A stretch of DNA of 44,935 nucleotides from Escherichia sp. MOD1-EC7003 (GTDB lineage: Bacteria > Pseudomonadota > Gammaproteobacteria > Enterobacterales > Enterobacteriaceae). The stretch is from positions 1 through 44,935 of the forward strand of contig NZ_PTRE01000081.1 in the NCBI RefSeq assembly GCF_002965065.1, read 5' to 3'. Below the pieces are notes generated by a model. It worked only from the letters and a program-made list of their open reading frames with translations, was not told where the DNA came from and ran no database searches. Made by a program: the position numbers and the translations under genes. Every line of letters starts with the position of its first letter. The stretch's first letter is position 1. Below are positions 36,813 through 44,935 of this stretch, piece by piece.

Positions 36813-39228
36813 ATGTCCAAAAATGAACAAATGGTGGGCATCAGCCGCAGAACACTCGTTAAATCTACCGCGATAGGTTCTCTGGCGCTGGCTGCAGGCG
36901 GTTTTTCTTTACCGTTCACCCTGCGCAGTGCAGCGGCAGCGGTACAACAGGCCAGCGAAAAAGTGGTCTGGGGTGCTTGTTCCGTCAACTGTGGTAGCCG
37001 CTGTGCACTTCGTCTACATGTTAAAGATAATGAAGTGACCTGGGTGGAAACTGACATCACCGGCAGCGACGAGTATGGCAACCATCAGGTACGCGCCTGT
37101 TTGCGCGGTCGGTCCATCCGTCGGCGCATTAATCATCCCGATCGCTTGAATTACCCAATGAAACGCGTGGGCAAACGCGGCGAAGGCAAATTCGAACGGA
37201 TTAGCTGGGATGAAGCCCTGGATACTATCGCCAGTATCCTGAAAAAAACCGTCGAACAATATGGCAATGAGGCTGTATATATTCAGTACTCTTCGGGGAT
37301 TGTTGGCGGCAATATGACTCGCTCTTCGCCGTCAGCCTCGGCGGTCAAACGCCTGATGAACTGCTACGGTGGTTCGCTCAACCAGTATGGCTCCTACAGC
37401 ACCGCGCAAATTTCCTGTGCCATGCCCTACACCTACGGCAGTAATGATGGCAACAGCTGAAAACAGCAAACTGGTCGTGATGTTTGGTAACAACCCGGCA
37501 GAAACCCGCATGAGCGGCGGTGGTATCACTTATCTTCTTGAAAAAGCGCGCGAGAAATCGAACGCCAAAATGATTGTTATCGATCCGCGATATACCGACA
37601 CGGCTGCCGGTCGTGAAGACGAATGGCTTCCTATTCGCCCGGGCACCGACGCTGCGCTGGTGGCGGGAATTGCCTGGGTATTGATTAACGAAAATCTCGT
37701 TGATCAACCTTTTCTCGATAAATACTGCGTCGGTTATGACGAAAAAACCTTACCCGCAGATGCCCCCAAAAATGGTCATTATAAAGCCTATATTCTTGGT
37801 GAAAGTGACGATAAAACAGCGAAAACGCCGCAGTGGGCTTCACAGATCACCGGTATCCCGGTGGACCGTATCATCAAACTGGCGCGTGAAATCGGCACAG
37901 CAAAACCAGCCTATATCTGCCAGGGGTGGGGGCCGCAACGCCAGGCAAACGGCGAGCTGACCGCACGCGCTATTGCTATGTTGCCTATTCTGACGGGCAA
38001 TGTCGGCATCAGTGGCGGGAATAGTGGCGCACGTGAATCGACTTATACGATTACGATAGAACGCCTGCCGGTGCTGGATAATCCGGTCAAAACGTCAATA
38101 TCCTGCTTCAGCTGGACAGATGCTATCGATCATGGCCCCCAAATGACGGCAACCCGCGACGGTGTTCGTGGCAAAGATAAACTGGATGTGCCCATTAAAT
38201 TCATCTGGAACTACGCGGGAAATACCCTCGTCAATCAGCATTCTGACATCAACAAAACGCATGAAATTCTGCAGGACGAATCGAAATGCGAAATGATTGT
38301 GGTCATCGAAAACTTTATGACCTCATCGGCAAAATATGCCGACATTCTGCTGCCAGACCTGATGACCGTTGAGCAGGAAGATATTATTCCTAACGACTAC
38401 GCCGGTAACATGGGATATCTCATTTTCCTCCAGCCAGTCACCAGCGAAAAATTCGAGCGCAAACCGATTTACTGGATCCTGAGTGAAGTCGCGAAACGAC
38501 TTGGACCTGACGTCTATCAAAAGTTCACTGAAGGGCGCACTCAGGAACAATGGTTACAACATCTGTACGCCAAAATGCTTGCCAAAGATCCGGCGTTACC
38601 GTCTTACGACGAACTGAAAAAAATGGGTATCTATAAGCGTAAAGATCCCAATGGTCATTTTGTCGCCTACAAAGCATTTCGTGACGACCCCGAGGCAAAT
38701 CCACTTAAAACGCCTTCCGGTAAGATCGAAATTTATTCCAGCAAGCTGGCAGAAATCGCCCGTACCTGGGAACTGGAAAAGGACGAAGTGATAAGCCCAC
38801 TGCCGGTTTATGCCTCAACCTTCGAAGGCTGGGACGCCCCTGAACGGAGTACCTTCCCACTGCAACTATTTGGTTTCCATTACAAGTCCCGTACTCACTC
38901 GACCTACGGCAACATTGACGTCCTGAAGGCAGCCTGCCGTCAGGAAGTGTGGATTAACCCTATTGATGCGCAGAAGCGCGGGATTGCCAACGGCGATATG
39001 GTGCGGGTGTTTAACCGTCGTGGCGAAGTTCGGCTCCCCGCCAAAGTGACACCACGCATTCTTCCTGGGGTTAGCGCTATGGGCCAGGGAGCCTGGCACG
39101 AAGCCGATATGTCTGGCGATAAAATCGACCACGGCGGCTGTGTGAATACGCTAACCACTCTGCGCCCTTCACCACTGGCGAAGGGAAACCCGCAGCACAC
39201 TAATCTGGTCGAGATCGAAAAAATATAA
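36813..39228 (+). pseudogene. ynfE: Molybdenum reductase subunit YnfE, 11-bp deletion frameshift
   Basis: YnfE is a Tat-exported Mo-bisPGD oxidoreductase of the DMSO reductase family, reported as a selenate reductase. The 5' part has the Tat motif SRRTLVKS and the 4Fe-4S cysteines in CSVNCGSRC...VRACLRG. It runs to GSNDGNS and stops at TGA (37458-37460). The other frame continues from 37459 (ENSKLVVMFGNNP) to the end ...VEIEKI. The paralogue ynfF in this window has 12 bases (CCGGATGATATC) where ynfE has one, so 11 bp was lost. The rest of the gene shows no further defect. The paralogue may substitute. Confidence 0.93.
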
Positions 39229-39288
39229 CCCACTACGACCATAAATTTTGGCATGGCATTTTGTTTGAAAAGCAATAAGAGAGCAATG

Positions 39289-41712
39289 ATGAAAATCCAT
39301 ACCACAGAGGCGCTCATGTCGGCTGAAATCAGCCGTAGAAGTCTGATGAAAACCTCTGCTCTTAGCAGTCTCGCGCTGGCAAGCAGTGCTTTCACGCTGC
39401 CATTTTCCCAAATGGTCCGAGCGGCAGAGGCACCAGTAGAAGAGAAAGCGATCTGGAGTTCCTGCACCGTTAACTGCGGGAGCCGCTGTCTGTTACGTTT
39501 GCACGTAAAAGATGACACCGTGTACTGGGTGGAGTCTGATACGACGGGTGACGACGTCTACGGTAATCATCAGGTTCGAGCGTGTTTACGCGGACGCTCC
39601 ATCCGCAGACGGATGAATCATCCTGATCGGTTGAAATATCCCATGAAACGCGTCGGCAAGCGTGGTGAAGGTAAATTTGAACGGATAAGTTGGGACGAAG
39701 CCCTGGATATCCTCAGTGATAATCTTCGGCGGATCCTTAAAGATTACGGCAATGAGGCTGTACATGTTCTGTACGGAACAGGCGTAGATGGTGGAAACAT
39801 CACCAACTCAAACGTCCCGTACCGTCTGATGAACTCTTGTGGTGGTTTTCTCAGTCGCTATGGCAGCTACAGTACCGCTCAGATCAGTGCCGCAATGAGT
39901 TATATGTTCGGTGCCAATGATGGCAACAGTCCGGATGATATCGCCAATACGAAGCTGGTCGTTATGTTCGGAAATAACCCTGCGGAAACGCGGATGAGCG
40001 GCGGTGGCGTCACTTACTACGTCGAGCAAGCCCGCGAGCGTTCAAACGCACGCATGATCGTCATCGATCCACGTTATAACGACACTGCTGCCGGGCGTGA
40101 AGATGAGTGGCTGCCCATACGCCCGGGCACCGATGGCGCACTGGCCTGTGCGATTGCCTGGGTGCTGATTACTGAAAACATGGTCGATCAGCCATTTCTT
40201 GACAAATATTGTGTTGGTTACGATGAAAAAACGCTGCCCGCCAGCGCACCACGTAATGCACATTATAAAGCCTATATTCTGGGCAAAGGGCCTGATGGCA
40301 CAGCTAAAACGCCGGAATGGGCAGCAAAAATCACCAGCATTCCGGCAGAAAAAATTATCCAGTTGGCACGAGAGATCGGTTCAGCAAAACCTGCTTATAT
40401 TTGTCAGGGCTGGGGGCCACAACGACACTCCAACGGCGAGCAAACGTCCCGTGCTATTGCCATGCTTTCCGTGCTCACCGGTAACGTCGGTATAAATGGC
40501 GGCAACTCAGGTGTACGCGAAGGTAGCTGGGATCTGGGGGTAGAATGGTTCCCGATGCTTGAGAATCCGGTTAAAACGCAGATTTCCGTCTTTACATGGA
40601 CAGATGCCATCGACCATGGCACGGAAATGACCGCGATCCGTGATGGTGTTCGTGGAAAAGAAAAACTGGACGTCCCCATCAAGTTTTTATGGTGCTACGC
40701 CAGTAACACATTGATCAATCAACATGGCGACATCAATCACACCCATGAGGTACTTCAGGATGAAAGCAAGTGCGAGATGATTGTTGGTATTGACCACTTC
40801 ATGACCGCCTCGGCTAAGTATTGCGATATCCTGTTGCCCGACCTGATGCCAACAGAGCAAGAAGACCTTATCTCTCATGAATCTGCAGGGAATATGGGCT
40901 ATGTGATCCTCGCCCAACCCGCAACCTCAGCAAAATTTGAACGCAAACCCATCTACTGGATGCTGAGTGAAGTCGCCAAACGCTTAGGACCAGACGTTTA
41001 TCAAACCTTTACTGAAGGTCGCAGTCAGCATGAATGGATCAAATATCTCCATGCGAAAACGAAGGAACGTAACCCTGAGATGCCCGACTACGAGGAGATG
41101 AAAACGACCGGGATCTTTAAGAAAAAATGCCCGGAAGAACACTACGTCGCTTTCCGCGCATTCCGTGAAGATCCACAGGCAAACCCGTTGAAAACACCTT
41201 CGGGGAAAATCGAAATTTATTCTGAACGACTGGCGAAGATTGCAGATACCTGGGAATTGAAAAAAGATGAAATTATTCATCCCCTTCCTGCGTATACCCC
41301 AGGTTTTGATGGCTGGGACGATCCCCTGCGGAAAACCTATCCACTGCAGTTAACGGGCTTCCACTACAAAGCGCGTACCCACTCCAGCTACGGCAATATT
41401 GATGTGTTACAGCAGGCCTGCCCACAAGAGGTGTGGATCAACCCCATTGATGCTCAGGCTCGCGGTATCCGTCATGGCGATACCGTGCGGGTATTTAACA
41501 ATAATGGAGAAATGCTGATTGCCGCAAAAGTGACTCCGCGTATTCTGCCTGGCGTTACCGCCATCGGGCAAGGTGCGTGGCTTAAAGCGGATATGTTTGG
41601 TGACCGGGTCGATCACGGCGGCAGTATTAATATTCTGACCTCTCACCGCCCTTCACCGCTGGCAAAGGGAAACCCGTCGCACAGCAATCTTGTCCAGATC
41701 GAAAAGGTTTAA
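39289..41712 (+). CDS. ynfF: Molybdenum reductase catalytic subunit YnfF
   Basis: A Tat-exported DMSO reductase-family enzyme of 807 residues, the K-12 length, reported as a selenate reductase. It has the Tat motif SRRSLMKT near residue 15, cysteines CTVNCGSRC and VRACLRG for a 4Fe-4S cluster, and the pterin-binding motifs shared with ynfE (FGNNPAETRMSGGG, ICQGWGPQRHSNGEQT). I chose the ATG at 39289 (MKIHTTEALM). ynfG follows ten bases downstream. With ynfE broken this is the only complete catalytic subunit of the operon. Confidence 0.96.
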   Translation: MKIHTTEALMSAEISRRSLMKTSALSSLALASSAFTLPFSQMVRAAEAPVEEKAIWSSCTVNCGSRCLLRLHVKDDTVYWVESDTTGDDVYGNHQVRACLRGRSIRRRMNHPDRLKYPMKRVGKRGEGKFERISWDEALDILSDNLRRILKDYGNEAVHVLYGTGVDGGNITNSNVPYRLMNSCGGFLSRYGSYSTAQISAAMSYMFGANDGNSPDDIANTKLVVMFGNNPAETRMSGGGVTYYVEQARERSNARMIVIDPRYNDTAAGREDEWLPIRPGTDGALACAIAWVLITENMVDQPFLDKYCVGYDEKTLPASAPRNAHYKAYILGKGPDGTAKTPEWAAKITSIPAEKIIQLAREIGSAKPAYICQGWGPQRHSNGEQTSRAIAMLSVLTGNVGINGGNSGVREGSWDLGVEWFPMLENPVKTQISVFTWTDAIDHGTEMTAIRDGVRGKEKLDVPIKFLWCYASNTLINQHGDINHTHEVLQDESKCEMIVGIDHFMTASAKYCDILLPDLMPTEQEDLISHESAGNMGYVILAQPATSAKFERKPIYWMLSEVAKRLGPDVYQTFTEGRSQHEWIKYLHAKTKERNPEMPDYEEMKTTGIFKKKCPEEHYVAFRAFREDPQANPLKTPSGKIEIYSERLAKIADTWELKKDEIIHPLPAYTPGFDGWDDPLRKTYPLQLTGFHYKARTHSSYGNIDVLQQACPQEVWINPIDAQARGIRHGDTVRVFNNNGEMLIAAKVTPRILPGVTAIGQGAWLKADMFGDRVDHGGSINILTSHRPSPLAKGNPSHSNLVQIEKV

Positions 41713-41722
41713 GGAGTAGCCC

Positions 41723-42340
41723 ATGACCACACAATATGGATTTTTTATCGATTCCAGCCGCTGTACTGGCTGTAAAACCTGCGAACTGGCGTGCAAAGAT
41801 TTTAAAGATCTTGGCCCGGAAGTCAGTTTCCGCCGTATTTATGAATATGCTGGCGGCGACTGGCAGGAAGATAATGGCGTCTGGCACCAGAACGTGTTCG
41901 CTTATTATCTCTCCATCTCCTGTAACCATTGCGATGACCCCGCATGTACAAAAGTCTGCCCCAGCGGCGCAATGCATAAGCGTGAAGATGGCTTTGTGGT
42001 GGTTGATGAAGATGTTTGTATCGGCTGCCGCTACTGCCACATGGCTTGTCCGTACGGCGCGCCACAGTACAATGCTGAAAAAGGGCACATGACGAAGTGC
42101 GATGGTTGTTATTCACGCGTCGCCGAGGGGAAACAACCCATATGTGTCGAATCCTGCCCGCTGCGTGCACTTGAGTTCGGTCCAATTGAAGAGCTGCGCC
42201 AGAAGCACGGTACTCTGGCTGCCGTTGCGCCACTGCCGCGCGCGCATTTCACAAAACCCAATATCGTTATCAAACCTAACGCCAACAGCCGCCCGACCGG
42301 CGATACCACTGGTTATCTGGCTAATCCGGAGGAAGTGTAA
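41723..42340 (+). CDS. ynfG: Iron-sulfur subunit YnfG
   Basis: A 205-residue DmsB-type electron-transfer protein with four cysteine clusters: CTGCKTCELACKD, CNHCDDPACTKVCP, CIGCRYCHMACPYG and CDGCYSRV...CVESCP, giving four 4Fe-4S centres. It passes electrons from YnfH to YnfF. Start at ATG 41723 with AAGGAG upstream. Its stop codon is one base before the ynfH ATG. Confidence 0.96.
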   Translation: MTTQYGFFIDSSRCTGCKTCELACKDFKDLGPEVSFRRIYEYAGGDWQEDNGVWHQNVFAYYLSISCNHCDDPACTKVCPSGAMHKREDGFVVVDEDVCIGCRYCHMACPYGAPQYNAEKGHMTKCDGCYSRVAEGKQPICVESCPLRALEFGPIEELRQKHGTLAAVAPLPRAHFTKPNIVIKPNANSRPTGDTTGYLANPEEV

Positions 42341-42341
42341 A

Positions 42342-43196
42342 ATGGGAAATGGATGGCATGAGTGGCCACTGGTTATCTTTACCGTATTAGGCCAATGCGT
42401 AGTAGGCGCGCTGATTGTTAGCGGAATTGGCTGGTTCGCCGCCAAAAATGACGCAGACCGTCAGCGTATTGTCCGTGGCATGTTTTTCTTCTGGCTGTTG
42501 ATGGGCATCGGGTTTATTGCCTCTGTCATGCACCTGGGATCGCCACTGCGGGCGTTTAACTCACTGAATCGAATCGGCGCTTCCGGCCTGAGTAACGAGA
42601 TTGCTGCCGGTTCAATATTCTTTGCCGTTGGCGGCTTATGGTGGCTGGTGGCGGTCATCGGTAAAATGCCCCAAGCGTTGGGTAAACTCTGGTTACTTGT
42701 CAGCATGGCGCTCGGTGTCATTTTCGTCTGGATGATGACCTGCGTGTATCAAATAGACACGGTGCCAACCTGGCATAACGGTTACACTACGCTGGCTTTC
42801 TTCCTGACGGTATTGTTGAGCGGTCCAATACTTGCTGCCGCAATTCTGCGGGCAGCCTGCGTTACGTTTAATACCACACCGTTTGCCATCATTAGCGTTC
42901 TGGCGTTGATCGCTTGTGCCGGGGTGATTGTGCTGCAAGGTGCGTCTCTGGCATCTATTCACTCATCCGTACAACAAGCCAGCGCACTGATACCCGATTA
43001 CGCCTCCCTACAGGTCTGGCGTGTGGTATTGTTATGCGCAGGTCTTGGATGCTGGCTTTGTCCGCTCATTCGTCGCCATGAACCTCACGTTGCCGGACTT
43101 GCTCTGGGGATAATCCTCATACTTGGCGGTGAGATGATCGGGCGTGCGCTCTTTTATGGCCTGCACATGACGCCTGGAATGGCTGTTGCAGGTTAA
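42342..43196 (+). CDS. ynfH: Membrane anchor subunit YnfH
   Basis: A DmsC-type membrane anchor of 284 residues with about eight hydrophobic helices. It oxidises menaquinol and holds the catalytic subunits at the periplasmic face. It begins MGNGWHEWPLVIFTVLGQ; GGAGGAAGTG precedes the ATG at 42342. Conserved HLGSP lies after helix 2. Longer upstream frames overlap ynfG in another frame and are not supported. dmsD follows. Confidence 0.95.
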   Translation: MGNGWHEWPLVIFTVLGQCVVGALIVSGIGWFAAKNDADRQRIVRGMFFFWLLMGIGFIASVMHLGSPLRAFNSLNRIGASGLSNEIAAGSIFFAVGGLWWLVAVIGKMPQALGKLWLLVSMALGVIFVWMMTCVYQIDTVPTWHNGYTTLAFFLTVLLSGPILAAAILRAACVTFNTTPFAIISVLALIACAGVIVLQGASLASIHSSVQQASALIPDYASLQVWRVVLLCAGLGCWLCPLIRRHEPHVAGLALGIILILGGEMIGRALFYGLHMTPGMAVAG

Positions 43197-43238
43197 CAAA
43201 TTGGTGCGGGCTACCTCGCACATTTCAGGATGTTAGGA

Positions 43239-43853
43239 ATGACCCATTTTTCACAGCAAGATAATTTTTCTGTCGCGGCGCGCGTGTTGGGCGCGCTGTT
43301 TTATTACGCTCCAGAGAGTGCAGAAGCCGCACCTCTGGTTGCGGTACTCACCAGCGACGGTTGGGAAACTCAGTGGCCGCTGCCAGAAGCGTCATTAGCA
43401 CCGCTGGTGACGGCGTTTCAGGCACAGAGTGAAGAGACTCTAGCCCAGGCCTGGCAGCGTTTGTTTGTCGGCCCGTGGGCACTACCGTCTCCACCGTGGG
43501 GGTCGGTCTGGCTGGATCGCGAATCTGTGCTGTTTGGCGATTCAACATTGGCACTTCGTCAATGGATGCGCGAGAAAGGCATTCAGTTTGAAATGAAGCA
43601 AAACGAACCTGAGGATCATTTTGGTTCATTGCTGTTAATGACTGCGTGGTTGGCAGAGAATGGTCGCCAGACAGAATGCGAAGAATTGTTGGCATGGCAC
43701 CTTTTTCCGTGGTCAACACGTTTCCTCGACGTTTTTATCGAAAAAGCAGAACACCCTTTCTACCGTGCACTGGGTGAACTGGCTCGCTTAACGCTGGCGC
43801 AATGGCAATCACAACTGTTGATCCCTGTCGCGGTTAAACCACTGTTTCGATAA
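43239..43853 (+). CDS. dmsD: Redox enzyme maturation chaperone DmsD
   Basis: DmsD binds the twin-arginine leaders of DmsA, YnfE and YnfF so that folding and cofactor insertion finish before Tat export. The 204-residue protein has the leader-binding PSPPWGSVWLDRESVLFG segment and EPEDHFG. The ATG at 43239 (MTHFSQQDNF) matches K-12; an ATG three codons earlier is in frame. It is the last gene of the ynfEFGH-dmsD operon. Confidence 0.95.
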   Translation: MTHFSQQDNFSVAARVLGALFYYAPESAEAAPLVAVLTSDGWETQWPLPEASLAPLVTAFQAQSEETLAQAWQRLFVGPWALPSPPWGSVWLDRESVLFGDSTLALRQWMREKGIQFEMKQNEPEDHFGSLLLMTAWLAENGRQTECEELLAWHLFPWSTRFLDVFIEKAEHPFYRALGELARLTLAQWQSQLLIPVAVKPLFR

Positions 43854-44043
43854 GGGTGCCGTAATATTGCCGGATGGCGACAATGACGCGCAATTCGGCA
43901 ATAATACGTTACATTGTCACGTTTTTGTCTCTTAAAGCACGCACTGCTTTTGCGGCTGGCCTCTTTTGCCGCAAAATATGCCCGTGTTTCATTGTCCATT
44001 TCTGCTCATGCATCATCTACACATCTATCCGGATCTGCGCACT

Positions 44044-44875
44044 ATGTTCCGCCGTCTGCTTATCGCAACAGTAGTCGGTATTCTTGCAGCCTTTGCCGTT
44101 GCCGGGTTTCGTCATGCGATGCTGCTACTGGAGTGGCTGTTCCTCAATAATGACTCCGGCAGTCTGGTCAATGCAGCGACGAATCTTTCTCCGTGGCGAC
44201 GACTGCTAACTCCTGCGCTCGGTGGGCTGGCAGCCGGTTTGTTGCTGATGGGCTGGCAGAAATTTACCCAGCAACGCCCTCATGCGCCGACTGATTACAT
44301 GGAGGCGTTGCAAACCGATGGTCAGTTCGATTACGCAGCAAGCCTGGTTAAATCGCTTGCCTCTTTGCTGGTAGTAACCAGCGGCAGCGCAATTGGTCGC
44401 GAAGGCGCGATGATTCTTTTAGCTGCCCTTGCCGCCTCCTGTTTTGCTCAGCGTTTTACGCCACGCCAGGAGTGGAAATTATGGATCGCCTGTGGAGCTG
44501 CTGCGGGAATGGCTGCAGCCTATCGCGCCCCGCTTGCTGGCAGTTTATTTATAGCCGAAGTGCTGTTTGGCACCATGATGTTGGCCTCTCTCGGCCCGGT
44601 GGTTATTTCTGCCGTCGTGGCGTTGCTGGTTAGCAATCTTATTAATCATAGCGATGCGTTACTCTACAGCGTGCAACTTTCAGTGACGGTTCAGGCTGGT
44701 GACTATGTGCTAATTATCAGTACAGGTGTGCTGGCAGGTCTGTGCGGACCGCTGTTGTTAACATTGATGAACGCCAGTCATCGTGGATTTGTTGCTCTCA
44801 AACTTACGCCGCCCTGGCAACTGGCTCTGGGCGGGGTGATCGTGGGTCTGCTTTCCCTGTTCACCCCCGCCGTGT
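44044..44875 (+). pseudogene. clcB: ClC-family chloride transporter ClcB, interrupted by an insertion element
   Basis: ClcB is a ClC-type anion transporter linked to extreme acid resistance. The frame is intact from ATG 44044 ([14 protein letters not shown]), with the selectivity-filter segment [10 protein letters not shown]. An in-frame ATG at 44008 would add 12 residues. After LFTPAV at 44874 the sequence departs from ClcB (K-12 continues WGNGYST) and becomes the end of an insertion element. The truncated copy has about 277 of 418 residues and lacks the later helices, so it should be inactive. What remains beyond the element is outside the window. Confidence 0.85.
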
Positions 44876-44935
44876 GTAAGCGGCTCGTCAGAACCGTATT
44901 GATATTTACTGAGAGCTCAGATCAACTTTCCAGGG
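44876..44935. mobile_element. End of an insertion element, probably IS66 family (cut by window edge)
   Basis: Immediately after the clcB break the sequence reads GTAAGCGGCTCGTCAGAACC. IS66-family terminal inverted repeats begin GTAAGCG, so I assign this family. Only 60 bases are visible and no transposase is seen. The target duplication and far end are outside the window. Confidence 0.65.

Noticed and set aside
42102..42341. N-terminal extension of ynfH into ynfG
   Set aside because: The extension overlaps the YnfG coding sequence in another frame; the ATG at 42342 with GGAGG fits the family.
1..44935. CRISPR array, tRNA or rRNA genes, prophage modules
   Set aside because: No regularly spaced repeats, cloverleaf-like sequences, rRNA segments or phage structural genes were seen.

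Overview
The window is chromosomal DNA from Escherichia coli or a very close Escherichia relative. Nearly every gene is recognisable as the orthologue of a known E. coli gene, in the order of the K-12 replication terminus from gadB to clcB. It is not K-12: Qin prophage is absent, several K-12 genes are missing, and MarR carries Ser103 and His137, natural variants I recall as common outside K-12. An intact speG argues against classical Shigella. Comparisons with K-12 are from memory because no search was possible.

Layout, left to right. The 5' end of gadB with its gad box (1-340). A yddA-yddB-pqqL operon on the minus strand, homologous to the Fus-type protease-associated import system, with a separate inactivating lesion in each gene (602-7499). 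The ydeN-ydeM sulfatase and its maturase (7796-10690). An 0.8 kb stretch with no recognisable gene, then the chromosome dimer resolution site dif (11499-11526). The hipBA toxin-antitoxin operon with four operators. A stub of lsrG left by loss of the lsr (AI-2) operon, then tam, a collapsed yneE and a TerC-like Tus site. Next come uxaB, a scrap of dgcF, yneG, glsB, sad, yneJ, sotB, marC and marRAB, then eamA. The eamA-dcp interval keeps the sRNA gene mgrR but has lost the protein genes that flank it in K-12.

After dcp and ydfG, the divergent regulator rspR, ydfZ and a contiguous rspA-rspB-ydfJ-ydfI set form what looks like a complete sugar-acid catabolic unit. In K-12, Qin prophage splits this unit at ydfJ. 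Then follow ynfA, ynfB, speG, a deleted ynfC, ynfD and the ynfEFGH-dmsD operon for a DMSO/selenate reductase. ynfE is frameshifted while its paralogue ynfF is intact. The window ends in clcB, cut by the end of what looks like an IS66-family element.

Two themes stand out. First, this is the functional terminus: dif, a Tus site, two matS sites and KOPS motifs in the expected orientation are all visible, and dif and TerC lie only about 3 kb apart. Second, the region is decaying: yddA, yddB, pqqL, yneE, ynfC, ynfE and clcB are broken, and lsr, dgcF and the mgtS/dgcZ neighbourhood have been removed, leaving small scars. I found no convincing wholly new system. The most informative loci are the triply broken import operon, the undisrupted rsp operon, the altered marO site and the unassigned DNA beside dif.
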